From NCBI GenBank assembly GCA_026693065.1, contig JAPLNA010000244.1, positions 1-40,639 on the forward strand: a stretch of 40,639 bases of DNA, given 5' to 3'. The notes under the pieces were generated by a model that was not told the DNA's origin, ran no database searches, and worked only from the letters and a program-made list of their open reading frames with translations. A program made the translations under genes and the position numbers. Source of the stretch: Planctomycetota bacterium (GTDB lineage Bacteria > Planctomycetota > Phycisphaerae > SM23-33). Below, piece by piece: positions 34,970 to 40,639 of this stretch; position 1 is the stretch's first letter; each line of letters begins with the position of its first letter.

Positions 34970-36019
34970 CTATTTCCTTCGTTTTCGCAGCTCCGCCAGC
35001 CCGGCTATCCCCAGCAGGGCCATCATGCCCGGTTCGGGAACCTGGACGAGGCGGAACCCGACGGCCGGGGCCTCCAGCGACGGGCTGTCGAGGTCGTCCC
35101 GGTTCGCCGCTTGCAGGTGGTAGTCGGCACTGCCGGCCGACCCGCCCCGCAAACCGCGGTATTCGCCGTACTGGACCGACTCGTTCCACTCCCAGACATT
35201 GCCCCCCTGGTCGAACGTGCCGTAGGGACTGGGGGAGTTCTGGAACTCGCCGGCGAGGGTGGTGTAGTGGTCAGGGTCGATGAGATTGGGGCTCTGGCCG
35301 AGGTAGTTGGCGCTGTTGCCCGAAGCGTCGGCTGTGTCCCGCCCCGGGGCGGTGTTGCTGGCGGTGGGGTAGTCCCAGTAGCCCGCGTTGATCGAGCCGC
35401 CTTTGTAGTAGGCGGCCTTGTACCACTCGTCCTCCGAGGGAATGGCCCATGTGGCGCCGGGCTTTCGCGTTACCGCCATCAGGGCCGCGTTGCTCGTCGC
35501 GCCGTTGAGATAGTACGCCCCGTCCTCCGTCGTGGCGAGGCCCTGCGGGCCGCGGGGCCGCCCGTTGTGCAGCCAGTTGGCGAACCGCGCCGCGTCGGCC
35601 CAGGAAACGTAGTTCGCCGGCCGGCTGACGTGGTCGGAATCCACGCTGTAAACGTAACTGCCCGGCGCGCCGCTCCGCGCGATCCCGCTGCCGTAGGTGG
35701 TATTGGCCATGCCCGCGTTGTACAGGCCGTAGGCATCGGTCTCGGCCACGGCGCTCAGGAATGCCGTGTACTGACCGGCCGTGACCTCGAACGTGCAGAT
35801 CTTGTACGTGCAGTCCACCTGCCCGCAGATGCGGTTGTGCCCGGTCCCGCCCGCGCCGGCGCCGGAGAGTTCCCCGGCGTTCCCCGGATCGCCCACGGTG
35901 ACCATCAGGGCCGGGTCGTTCCAGTTGTTCCAGTCCGCCGGCCAGGGGGCGTGGGTTTGTCCCATCGCCGCCGCCGCCAGCATCATCACCGTTGCCGGAA
36001 TTATCGTTGCCGTTCGCAT
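34970..36019 (-). CDS. SUMF1-fold protein with PEP-CTERM tail (paralog C)
   Basis: A 349-residue protein starting at ATG 36019 with GGAG upstream; the longer start at 36064 is not supported. The signal peptide TATIIPATVMMLAAAAMG precedes QTHAPWPADWNNWNDPAL. FGE-fold motifs are TFEVTAGQYTAFLSAV, IPSEDEWYKAAYYKGG, FDQGGNVWEWNE (the best match to the usual GNVWEW) and RGLRGGSAG. It ends VPEPGMMALLGIAGLAELRKRRK (PEP-CTERM). It has diverged most from A and B (about half of the residues in the middle differ). No FGE cysteine pair is visible. It lies 60 bp after the double PEP-CTERM gene and is probably co-transcribed with it. Confidence 0.87.
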   Translation of the reverse strand: MRTATIIPATVMMLAAAAMGQTHAPWPADWNNWNDPALMVTVGDPGNAGELSGAGAGGTGHNRICGQVDCTYKICTFEVTAGQYTAFLSAVAETDAYGLYNAGMANTTYGSGIARSGAPGSYVYSVDSDHVSRPANYVSWADAARFANWLHNGRPRGPQGLATTEDGAYYLNGATSNAALMAVTRKPGATWAIPSEDEWYKAAYYKGGSINAGYWDYPTASNTAPGRDTADASGNSANYLGQSPNLIDPDHYTTLAGEFQNSPSPYGTFDQGGNVWEWNESVQYGEYRGLRGGSAGSADYHLQAANRDDLDSPSLEAPAVGFRLVQVPEPGMMALLGIAGLAELRKRRK

Positions 36020-36079
36020 GGTTTCTCTCCTGTTTGGCTCTCTTGTCTTTCCGTCAAAGATCACTCTTGCCCCACGTGG

Positions 36080-38233
36080 TTACTTCCGCCGTTTCCGAAT
36101 CACGACCAGCGTTCCCACGGCCAGCAGGCTCAGCGTGGCCGGTTCGGGGGTCGGGGTCAGCAGGAGGATGGTGCGCCCGGAGCGGGCAAGGATCTGGCCC
36201 TGATCGTTGATATCGACCGCATTGGTGATCTGCCAACCGGTCACCAGGTCGGACAATTGGTACATGGTCGAGTCCTGGTAGAGGAACCCATACCCGGCCG
36301 AGTCGTTGAGCCCGACGATCTGGTTGCGGTTATTGACGGCGTTGGCGTAGGTACGGGAGGTGGTGGCCAGGCGGGTGATCTGCCCGGAAGAGTCCCACAT
36401 CACCGGATAGGGCACTCCGTTGGCGGCCTCAGCGTATCCGACGACGGTGCCCTGCTCGTTGATATCATAGGCCAGGCTGTTGTTCCCGCCCAGCGTCGAC
36501 AAGGCTCGAACCGTCCCGTTCTCCCAGACTGTCGCCCGATACGGGGAGGACTGGGCCGTCAGGCACGAGTCGCCGACGGCGACTCCGGCGTCGTTGAGGG
36601 CATGCAGTTCACTGGTGCCGCCCAGAGACGGCAGATCGGTCCGCTGCCCGTTGGCTTGCCAAAGGCAGGCCACCTTGCCTCCCGTGCTCGGGTAGTAGTA
36701 CCCGCCGATCTGCCCACCGGTGTTGATGTCCAATGCGAACCCGGTGGCCGAGGCATAGTCCAGGTCCTCGATGCCCCCGTTGCGCCACACGCAGGGGATA
36801 ATCGCGTGGTTGCTCTGCACTTCGTAGTAGCCCACAACCGTTCCGGCATCGTTGACGTTGACGGCCCAGCAGTGCCGGTATCCGTCCGACGGCCCGATGG
36901 TGGTGAGCTTGCCACCCTCTTTCTTCCACGCCGACCCTTGCGAGTATCCGACCACCGTGCCCTGCTGGTTGACCGCATAGCCATAGGGGACGTACCCGGG
37001 GGTGTCGAGCACGACGGAGACGTCATAGCGGCTGGGGACGGCCATGGCCGTTCCGGCCGCTCCCAGCACCAGCAGCGGCAGGGCCGCCCGGAAGAACCAG
37101 CCGCCGCGGCGGCGTGGCGAGTTCCGGGCTTCCGGGGTCACGCGAGAAGCAGGCACGTTGTGTGTTCGCCTGCGCCGCCACAGTCCCAGGGCGGCAAGGG
37201 CCATCAACGACACGCTGGCCGGCTCGGGGACTGCCTCCACGCTGCGGTAAACGAAGGACGGGGTCGTGGCCCACGTGCTGACGTACAGATGATGGTCGGT
37301 CCCCTCGACGACGGTCTTGGGGCACCCCGCCGCCGGAGGCCAGGCCATCGCCTGCCAACTGGCGCCGTGGTCCGCGCTGCGGTACACGCCCCCGGCCGTT
37401 ACGCTATCGTCGACCGCGTAGATCGCCCCGTCGGAGGCCTCGATGACCGCGGTGACGTCGTAGATGTTCGACCAACTGGCCGTGGGCGTCCAGGTCTGGC
37501 CCCCATCGCTCGACCGGGCGACCATGCCCGGCGAGCGGGTTCCAGCGTAAAGGTAACCGTCCCGGGCCGCCACCATCGAGTTGACGATCCCGACGCCCTT
37601 GCCCGGGAACGCCCCGCCGGTAAGCCACTGCTGGCCGTCGGTGCTGCGGAAGACCTTCGAGTGGGTGGCGGCATAGAGAGTGCCGTCGGGCCCCTGGCAG
37701 AAGTCAAAGATGCTGTAGGTGGACTCCAGGGTCGCTGCCAGGCCCCATGTCGTCCCACCGTTGGTGCTGCGGTAGACCACCCCGCTGTTGGTAGTGCCGG
37801 CGTACACCGACCCGTTGACGGCCCCCAGGACGCTATAACAACTCATGTCCGGCAAGGAGGTGGTCACCCGGGTCCACGTGGTCCCGCCGTTGGCCGTCCG
37901 GTAGATGCCACCGGGCCATGTGCCGCCATAGACCGCGGCGTAGATATCCCCGTTGGGGGTCCGGCTCAGGTCGTACACACGGCCGGTGTTGGCCAGGCTC
38001 GCGGTGGGCGTCCATGTCAGCCCGCCGTCAGCGGTCTTGTACACGCCGGCCCCGCTGCCGGTGCCCGCGTACACGGTCCCGTCGGGGCACGCAAGGAGAG
38101 TGTCGATATAGCCGGCACCTTGAAAGACGCCTCGCCGGACGAAGTCCCAACTGCCCCATGTCAACTCGGTGGACCCGCACACGGCCAGAATTGCCGCGGT
38201 CGCCGCCGCGATCCTCTTCATCCTCTCACTCAT
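36080..38233 (-). CDS. Fused double PEP-CTERM protein: BNR/Asp-box propeller plus HAF-repeat protein
   Basis: A single 717-residue frame holds two complete exported proteins. Module 1 (about residues 1-356): signal-like MKRIAAATAAILAVCG, then six or more Asp-box repeats of a sialidase-type propeller (KTADGGLTWTP, RTANGGTTWTR, RSSDGGQTWTP, RSADHGASWQA), ending VPEPASVSLMALAALGLWRRRR, a PEP-CTERM tail. Module 2 (about 369-717): a second signal peptide (FFRAALPLLVLGAAGTAMA), then HAF-type repeats (NDAGTVVGYYE, NEQGTVVGYAE, VNDAG-like), ending TPEPATLSLLAVGTLVVIRKRRK, a second PEP-CTERM tail. The linker lacks a stop; an internal GTG in front of TPEARNSPRRRGG could start module 2 on its own. I place the start at ATG 38233; the track start at 38389 adds residues with no support. 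Confidence 0.8.
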   Translation of the reverse strand: MSERMKRIAAATAAILAVCGSTELTWGSWDFVRRGVFQGAGYIDTLLACPDGTVYAGTGSGAGVYKTADGGLTWTPTASLANTGRVYDLSRTPNGDIYAAVYGGTWPGGIYRTANGGTTWTRVTTSLPDMSCYSVLGAVNGSVYAGTTNSGVVYRSTNGGTTWGLAATLESTYSIFDFCQGPDGTLYAATHSKVFRSTDGQQWLTGGAFPGKGVGIVNSMVAARDGYLYAGTRSPGMVARSSDGGQTWTPTASWSNIYDVTAVIEASDGAIYAVDDSVTAGGVYRSADHGASWQAMAWPPAAGCPKTVVEGTDHHLYVSTWATTPSFVYRSVEAVPEPASVSLMALAALGLWRRRRTHNVPASRVTPEARNSPRRRGGWFFRAALPLLVLGAAGTAMAVPSRYDVSVVLDTPGYVPYGYAVNQQGTVVGYSQGSAWKKEGGKLTTIGPSDGYRHCWAVNVNDAGTVVGYYEVQSNHAIIPCVWRNGGIEDLDYASATGFALDINTGGQIGGYYYPSTGGKVACLWQANGQRTDLPSLGGTSELHALNDAGVAVGDSCLTAQSSPYRATVWENGTVRALSTLGGNNSLAYDINEQGTVVGYAEAANGVPYPVMWDSSGQITRLATTSRTYANAVNNRNQIVGLNDSAGYGFLYQDSTMYQLSDLVTGWQITNAVDINDQGQILARSGRTILLLTPTPEPATLSLLAVGTLVVIRKRRK

Positions 38234-38709
38234 GGCTCTTCTCGCTTTCTTGCCCACGCCAGGGCGTTCGTTCCCATGGGAATACTCCCGCCGGTGGCGG
38301 GCAGACTTGGCGCTACGCCCCTCGAGCCAAGCATTGTCCATGCGGCAAACCACGCTGAGAATCAAGGCGAGCGACTCGTCTCTCAGCACTCACGGAGGCT
38401 CGCCGCGAGCACTTTTCCCAAAAAGCCAACCACCGACAAGTCGGATCCGATGGACCGTTGAGCGTGCCCGCCGAAGTTGAGCAACCTCGGTCGAAGGCGG
38501 ATGGTGGTCCAACCGTTCCTACACCGAACTAACCACTGTGCCGGCCCCAAATGTCGCCGGGCCAAAGCCCCTTGGCGATCCCGTAGCCGACGGAACACAT
38601 CGTGCTGCAAAAGAAACACTTGCCACTAGGTTGCCGGGCACAAACCACCCGCCCGGCCCGCTGATTCACCCTCACGGCTCTACTCGCGCGGGTTCACCAC
38701 GCTATCCTA
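38234..38709 (-). other. Long leader of the PEP-CTERM cluster, no gene seen
   Basis: About 475 bp between the ECF promoter copy 2 and the fused gene. No convincing ORF, tRNA or known riboswitch was recognised. Within 100 bp of the start codon are three local inverted repeats: TTCCCATGGGAA (38271-38282), CCCGCC/GGCGGG with a 3-nt loop (38287-38301) and GGCG/CGCC with a 3-nt loop (38309-38319). These could form a structured 5' UTR. Confidence 0.45.
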
Positions 38710-38736
38710 TTAGACGGCCCCCCGGCCGGAAACTTC
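38710..38736 (-). promoter_or_regulatory. ECF-type promoter motif, copy 2 (PEP-CTERM cluster)
   Basis: On the minus strand GAAGTT, 15 bp and GTCTAA, with an A-rich stretch upstream. It points to the left, toward the fused PEP-CTERM gene at 38233 and the SUMF1 array after it, with a leader of about 475 nt. No other minus-strand gene start is closer. Confidence 0.65.
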
Positions 38737-38764
38737 GGTGGATTCTGAAACTTTTTCACCGAAA

Positions 38765-38780
38765 CCCCGCCGGGCCGGGG
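38765..38780 (-). terminator. Weak hairpin terminator after lipoprotein gene
   Basis: CCCCG and CGGGG arms around a 6-nt loop, 5 bp after the TAG of the lipoprotein gene and followed on the minus strand by TTT. The short T-run makes it a weak terminator. Confidence 0.35.
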
Positions 38781-38785
38781 CACGG

Positions 38786-39559
38786 CTAGTGGTCTGTCCC
38801 CGGCTCGTGAAGGGCAGGCGGGCAGGAAGGATCGAGGGCTTCCAGGCCTTTGACCTTCAGGACGACGGATTCATCGACCTCCGCGATGACTTTGGCTTCA
38901 TGATCGGCGAAACGGATGACCCGGTAGCGATACGCCTCCGGCGCTCCGGTGCCGTTGCACTCATCCGTGGCAATGAATAGCTCCACGTCTCCATCGCCGT
39001 CAAAGTCCCCCAGGCACGCAGGCAAACGCGAGCCGTCTTCCAGGATCGTGCTGAAATGATGGCTCTGGACCCCGCCAAAGCCATAGCTGGCATCCCAGAC
39101 AAAGGCCATGACCGCCCTGGCCATAGTGCCCGCGCAGGAACAGGAGAACACGAAAACCGACTGCCCGGTCTTGGGATAGTACAACCATTTGCCGTGCACG
39201 TTCTCGACCGCACAATCCACGGCAAACCGGGCGTACCGGGAGAGATTGGCGGTTGTCAGGTTCTGGCCCGGAGGCAAGGCCCCCAGGTACAACGTGCCCG
39301 TATCCATGACTCCGCCAACGTAACCTTTCGGAGTGAACGATGTCACCACAGCGAACGTCTGCCACCACTTGGGTCGCTCATCCTCCCCCGGGGGCTGGAA
39401 TGTGGCATGCTCCGGCTCGGGCCACACCGCCACAAAGGGCAGGACCTTGTCCCATTCCATATCAACGCCGGCCGGGTTCTGCGCACATCCATGAAGGGCG
39501 CCAAGCAGCCCAACCATAACGGCGGCCATCCTGCCCCGGCTTCGCTTGTCGCGTCGCAT
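38786..39559 (-). CDS. Lipoprotein with FG-GAP/VCBS-like calcium-type motif
   Basis: A 257-residue protein that starts at ATG 39559 (GAGGAG 7 nt upstream). MRRDKRSRGRMAAVMVGLLGALHGC is a lipoprotein signal with lipobox LHGC, so the mature Cys should be lipidated. A run of short beta strands follows (FAVVTSFTPKGYVGGVMD, KWLYYPKTGQSVFVFSCSC), then GDFDGDGDVELFIATDE, an FG-GAP/dockerin-like acidic loop. No enzymatic motif was found. It lies 149 bp after sigma 2 and has no anti-sigma gene between; it may be the target or partner of sigma 2. The track's longer frame (to 40096) overlaps the sigma gene and is not supported. Confidence 0.8.
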   Translation of the reverse strand: MRRDKRSRGRMAAVMVGLLGALHGCAQNPAGVDMEWDKVLPFVAVWPEPEHATFQPPGEDERPKWWQTFAVVTSFTPKGYVGGVMDTGTLYLGALPPGQNLTTANLSRYARFAVDCAVENVHGKWLYYPKTGQSVFVFSCSCAGTMARAVMAFVWDASYGFGGVQSHHFSTILEDGSRLPACLGDFDGDGDVELFIATDECNGTGAPEAYRYRVIRFADHEAKVIAEVDESVVLKVKGLEALDPSCPPALHEPGTDH

Positions 39560-39708
39560 GATGATTCTCCTCTGGCGAATCCCATCTTTTCCCATGACCG
39601 GCGTTTCCGATTTGTCGCCTGTCTTCGTCGACGGGCGTGGGCCTCTTGTGGAGTCCCTGGCCGACGAGACATATCTTACTGCAAAAGGGGACACGGCCAG
39701 TAGAAGGG

Positions 39709-40239
39709 CTATTTCGCATCGTCGGGGAAGGCCTTTCGCATGGCCTGGGCCAGGCGGGCGCGGGCGGCGTTGACGCGGGAGGCGATCGTGCCCTCGGGCA
39801 CGTCGAGGGTCTCGGCGGCGTCTTCGTAGGAAAGCCCGTCCATCACGGTAAGGACGAAGGCCCTCCGGAGCCGATCGGGAAGGGTCTCGATGGCTTGCCG
39901 GAGGGCCTCCGTGTGTTCCTGGGCCTTCCGCTGGAGGAGGGCCGCCTCGGCCGCGTCTCCAATAGACACGGCCTCCCACTGATCGAACGCCACTTGGCGG
40001 TCTGCCGATTTCCTCCGCGCCCAGTCCCGCACGCAATTGACCAGGATTCCGTACAGCCACGTTGTCCGCCGCGCCCGTCCGCCGAAGGCGTCCCAATTCG
40101 CCACGGCCTTGCAGATCGCCTCCTGGGTCATTTCGGTGGCGTCATGTTCGTTGCCGGTCAATCGCAAGGCCGTCCGGAAGAGCACCGGATAGGCCTGTTG
40201 AATCTGTTCGTCCCGATCGAGGTTTTCCATTCCGGCCAT
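39709..40239 (-). CDS. ECF-family RNA polymerase sigma factor (sigma 2)
   Basis: A 176-residue group 4 sigma factor. Region 2 has YPVLFRTALRLTGNEHDATEMTQ and TTWLYGILVNCVRDWARR; region 4 has RRAFVLTVMDGLSYEDAAETLDVPEGTI with VNAARARLAQAM after the helix-turn-helix. It is closely related to sigma 1 (YPVLFRTALRLTG and SRVNAAR shared). The start is ATG 40239 or 40230; the Shine-Dalgarno AAGGGA fits neither ideally. An ECF-type promoter (copy 3) lies about 155 bp upstream. Unlike sigma 1 it has no anti-sigma gene directly after it; a lipoprotein gene follows. Confidence 0.92.
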   Translation of the reverse strand: MAGMENLDRDEQIQQAYPVLFRTALRLTGNEHDATEMTQEAICKAVANWDAFGGRARRTTWLYGILVNCVRDWARRKSADRQVAFDQWEAVSIGDAAEAALLQRKAQEHTEALRQAIETLPDRLRRAFVLTVMDGLSYEDAAETLDVPEGTIASRVNAARARLAQAMRKAFPDDAK

Positions 40240-40282
40240 GTTCCCTTGGGGTTTCGCCGGTCGGCGTCGGGGGGAATAACGT

Positions 40283-40314
40283 GGCCCGGGCGCCGCTGAG
40301 GCGACGCCCGGGCC
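40283..40314 (-). other. Stable GC hairpin in the leader of sigma 2
   Basis: GGCCCGGGCG and CGCCCGGGCC form a perfect 10-bp stem with a 12-nt loop that can pair further (CGC/GCG). It lies between the ECF promoter copy 3 and the sigma 2 start. It lacks a T-tract, so it is not an ordinary terminator; a role in mRNA stability or attenuation is possible. Confidence 0.5.
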
Positions 40315-40394
40315 GCTCGGAATGCCCCCGGCATGGCTATGTAGTTGTGCATCCGGCCGGCCGATCTTCGCCGGTTTACAGCCGTTCTGCTTTG

Positions 40395-40421
40395 TTAGAC
40401 TTGCCCCGGCCGGAAAACTTC
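40395..40421 (-). promoter_or_regulatory. ECF-type promoter motif, copy 3 (sigma 2 unit)
   Basis: On the minus strand GAAGTT, 15 bp and GTCTAA, with an A-rich stretch (GAAAAAAGAAAAAATC) upstream of the -35. It points to sigma 2, with a 155-nt leader. Together with copies 1 and 2 it defines the shared motif. Confidence 0.75.
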
Positions 40422-40475
40422 ACCGGATTTTTTCTTTTTTCGATTTTCCCCCGAACGGCGCCCCCACTGGCTGCC

Positions 40476-40503
40476 TTGCCGTGGGGGGCACGCCTGCTAT
40501 AAT
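40476..40503 (+). promoter_or_regulatory. Housekeeping-type promoter of the right-end lipoprotein
   Basis: TTGCCG, a 16-bp spacer and a perfect TATAAT lie 21 bp before the GTG start at 40525. Both boxes fit the consensus well, and an AAGGAG site follows. Confidence 0.65.
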
Positions 40504-40524
40504 GGCCCCTCCAAGGAGACGCTC

Positions 40525-40639
40525 GTGAGTCCAACCAACAGGGTGGCGGTTCTGTTCGCACTGGGCCTGGCGGCCGTCACGAGCGCCGCCGGCTGCAAAG
40601 CGAGGGAGGGTCGATCCACCGCTGGTTCGGCGTCGGCGC
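40525..40639 (+). CDS. Lipoprotein, N-terminal fragment (3' end outside window)
   Basis: The first 38 residues of a plus-strand gene that is not in the ORF track because it starts with GTG and is cut by the window end. AAGGAG lies 7 nt before the GTG. The start encodes MSPTNRVAVLFALGLAAVTSAAGCK, a lipoprotein signal peptide with lipobox AAGC. The following residues are Ser/Ala/Thr-rich (a linker). Nothing can be said of its function. It is divergent from the sigma 2 unit. Confidence 0.72.
   Translation, partial: MSPTNRVAVLFALGLAAVTSAAGCKAREGRSTAGSASA

Larger units (their letters stand above)
32740..36019 (-). repeat. Three tandem SUMF1/PEP-CTERM gene copies
   Basis: Genes A, B and C share long near-identical DNA stretches, for example the segment coding for EDEWYKAAYYKGGS at about 33206, 34305 and 35405, and the opening QTHAPWP(A/T)DWNNWNDPAL. 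They arose by tandem duplication. Short gaps of 48 and 43 bp separate them. Confidence 0.8.

Noticed and set aside
33200-35450. Near-identical repeated segments at about 1.1-kb intervals, considered as a CRISPR or VNTR
   Set aside because: They are coding segments of duplicated SUMF1 genes, not short repeats with spacers.
38236-38389. N-terminal extension of the fused PEP-CTERM gene to 38389
   Set aside because: The extra 52 residues lie in front of a good signal-like start and have no similarity or ribosome-binding site.
34751-38461. 1236-residue plus-strand ORF over the PEP-CTERM cluster
   Set aside because: It mirrors the repetitive minus-strand genes and has no signal peptide or recognised domain.
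1-40639. tRNA, rRNA, insertion sequence or phage attachment site
   Set aside because: No cloverleaf, rRNA core sequence, transposase motif or terminal inverted repeat was recognised by eye; a tool search would be needed to be certain for tRNAs.

Overview
The window is about 40.6 kb of GC-rich DNA with long open frames on nearly every strand. It most resembles a Planctomycetota chromosome (Phycisphaerae-like). The reasons are several PEP-CTERM sorting tails, Thr/Ala/Arg/Pro-rich linkers, many secreted proteins built from propeller, TPR and LamG-like modules, ECF sigma factors with little similarity elsewhere, and a small glycoside-hydrolase island. This assignment is an inference from gene content. 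No rRNA, tRNA, CRISPR array, transposase or phage gene was seen.

Left part (1-15 kb), mostly metabolic. It begins with the 3' half of an NADP-type glutamate dehydrogenase gene and its terminator. Next is a PEP/pyruvate-binding (PPDK ATP-grasp) protein with a degenerate KaiC-like N-terminus. A glycan-degradation island follows: a DUF5703/GH95-like hydrolase, two paralogous TIM-barrel hydrolase-like proteins (one cytosolic, one exported), a uroporphyrinogen-decarboxylase-family protein, a secreted parallel beta-helix protein and a GH20 hexosaminidase. A polyphosphate kinase 2 gene with a frameshift and an internal deletion closes this part.

Middle part (15-32.5 kb, all minus strand), the most unusual region. 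An ECF sigma factor and a membrane anti-sigma-like protein head an eight-gene, 12-kb operon. The genes after them are a broken unknown gene, a CsgG-like protein, a FlgO/CsgG-like TPR protein, a very large modular protein, a PD40-type propeller protein and a second large modular protein. Six junctions in this operon are tightly linked, and five of them are ATGA-type stop/start overlaps. A third large paralog and a HEAT/PDZ/TPR/LamG-like protein form a separate two-gene unit just upstream. The three large paralogs share a CsgG/TolB-N-like domain (VAVFNFQM), TPRs, a PEGA-like segment and a C-terminal sialidase-like propeller.

Right part (32.7-40.6 kb). Three tandem SUMF1-fold proteins with PEP-CTERM tails lie downstream of one reading frame that carries two complete PEP-CTERM proteins fused head to tail. 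After a long structured leader come a lipoprotein gene, a second ECF sigma factor, and the start of a plus-strand lipoprotein cut by the window end.

The unifying signal is a promoter-like motif read on the minus strand, GAAGTT-N15-GTCTAA. It occurs three times with exactly 15 bp spacing: before sigma factor 1, before sigma factor 2, and before the PEP-CTERM cluster. A degenerate fourth copy precedes the two-gene unit. I infer that 14.9-40.4 kb is one ECF-controlled envelope or secreted-protein regulon.
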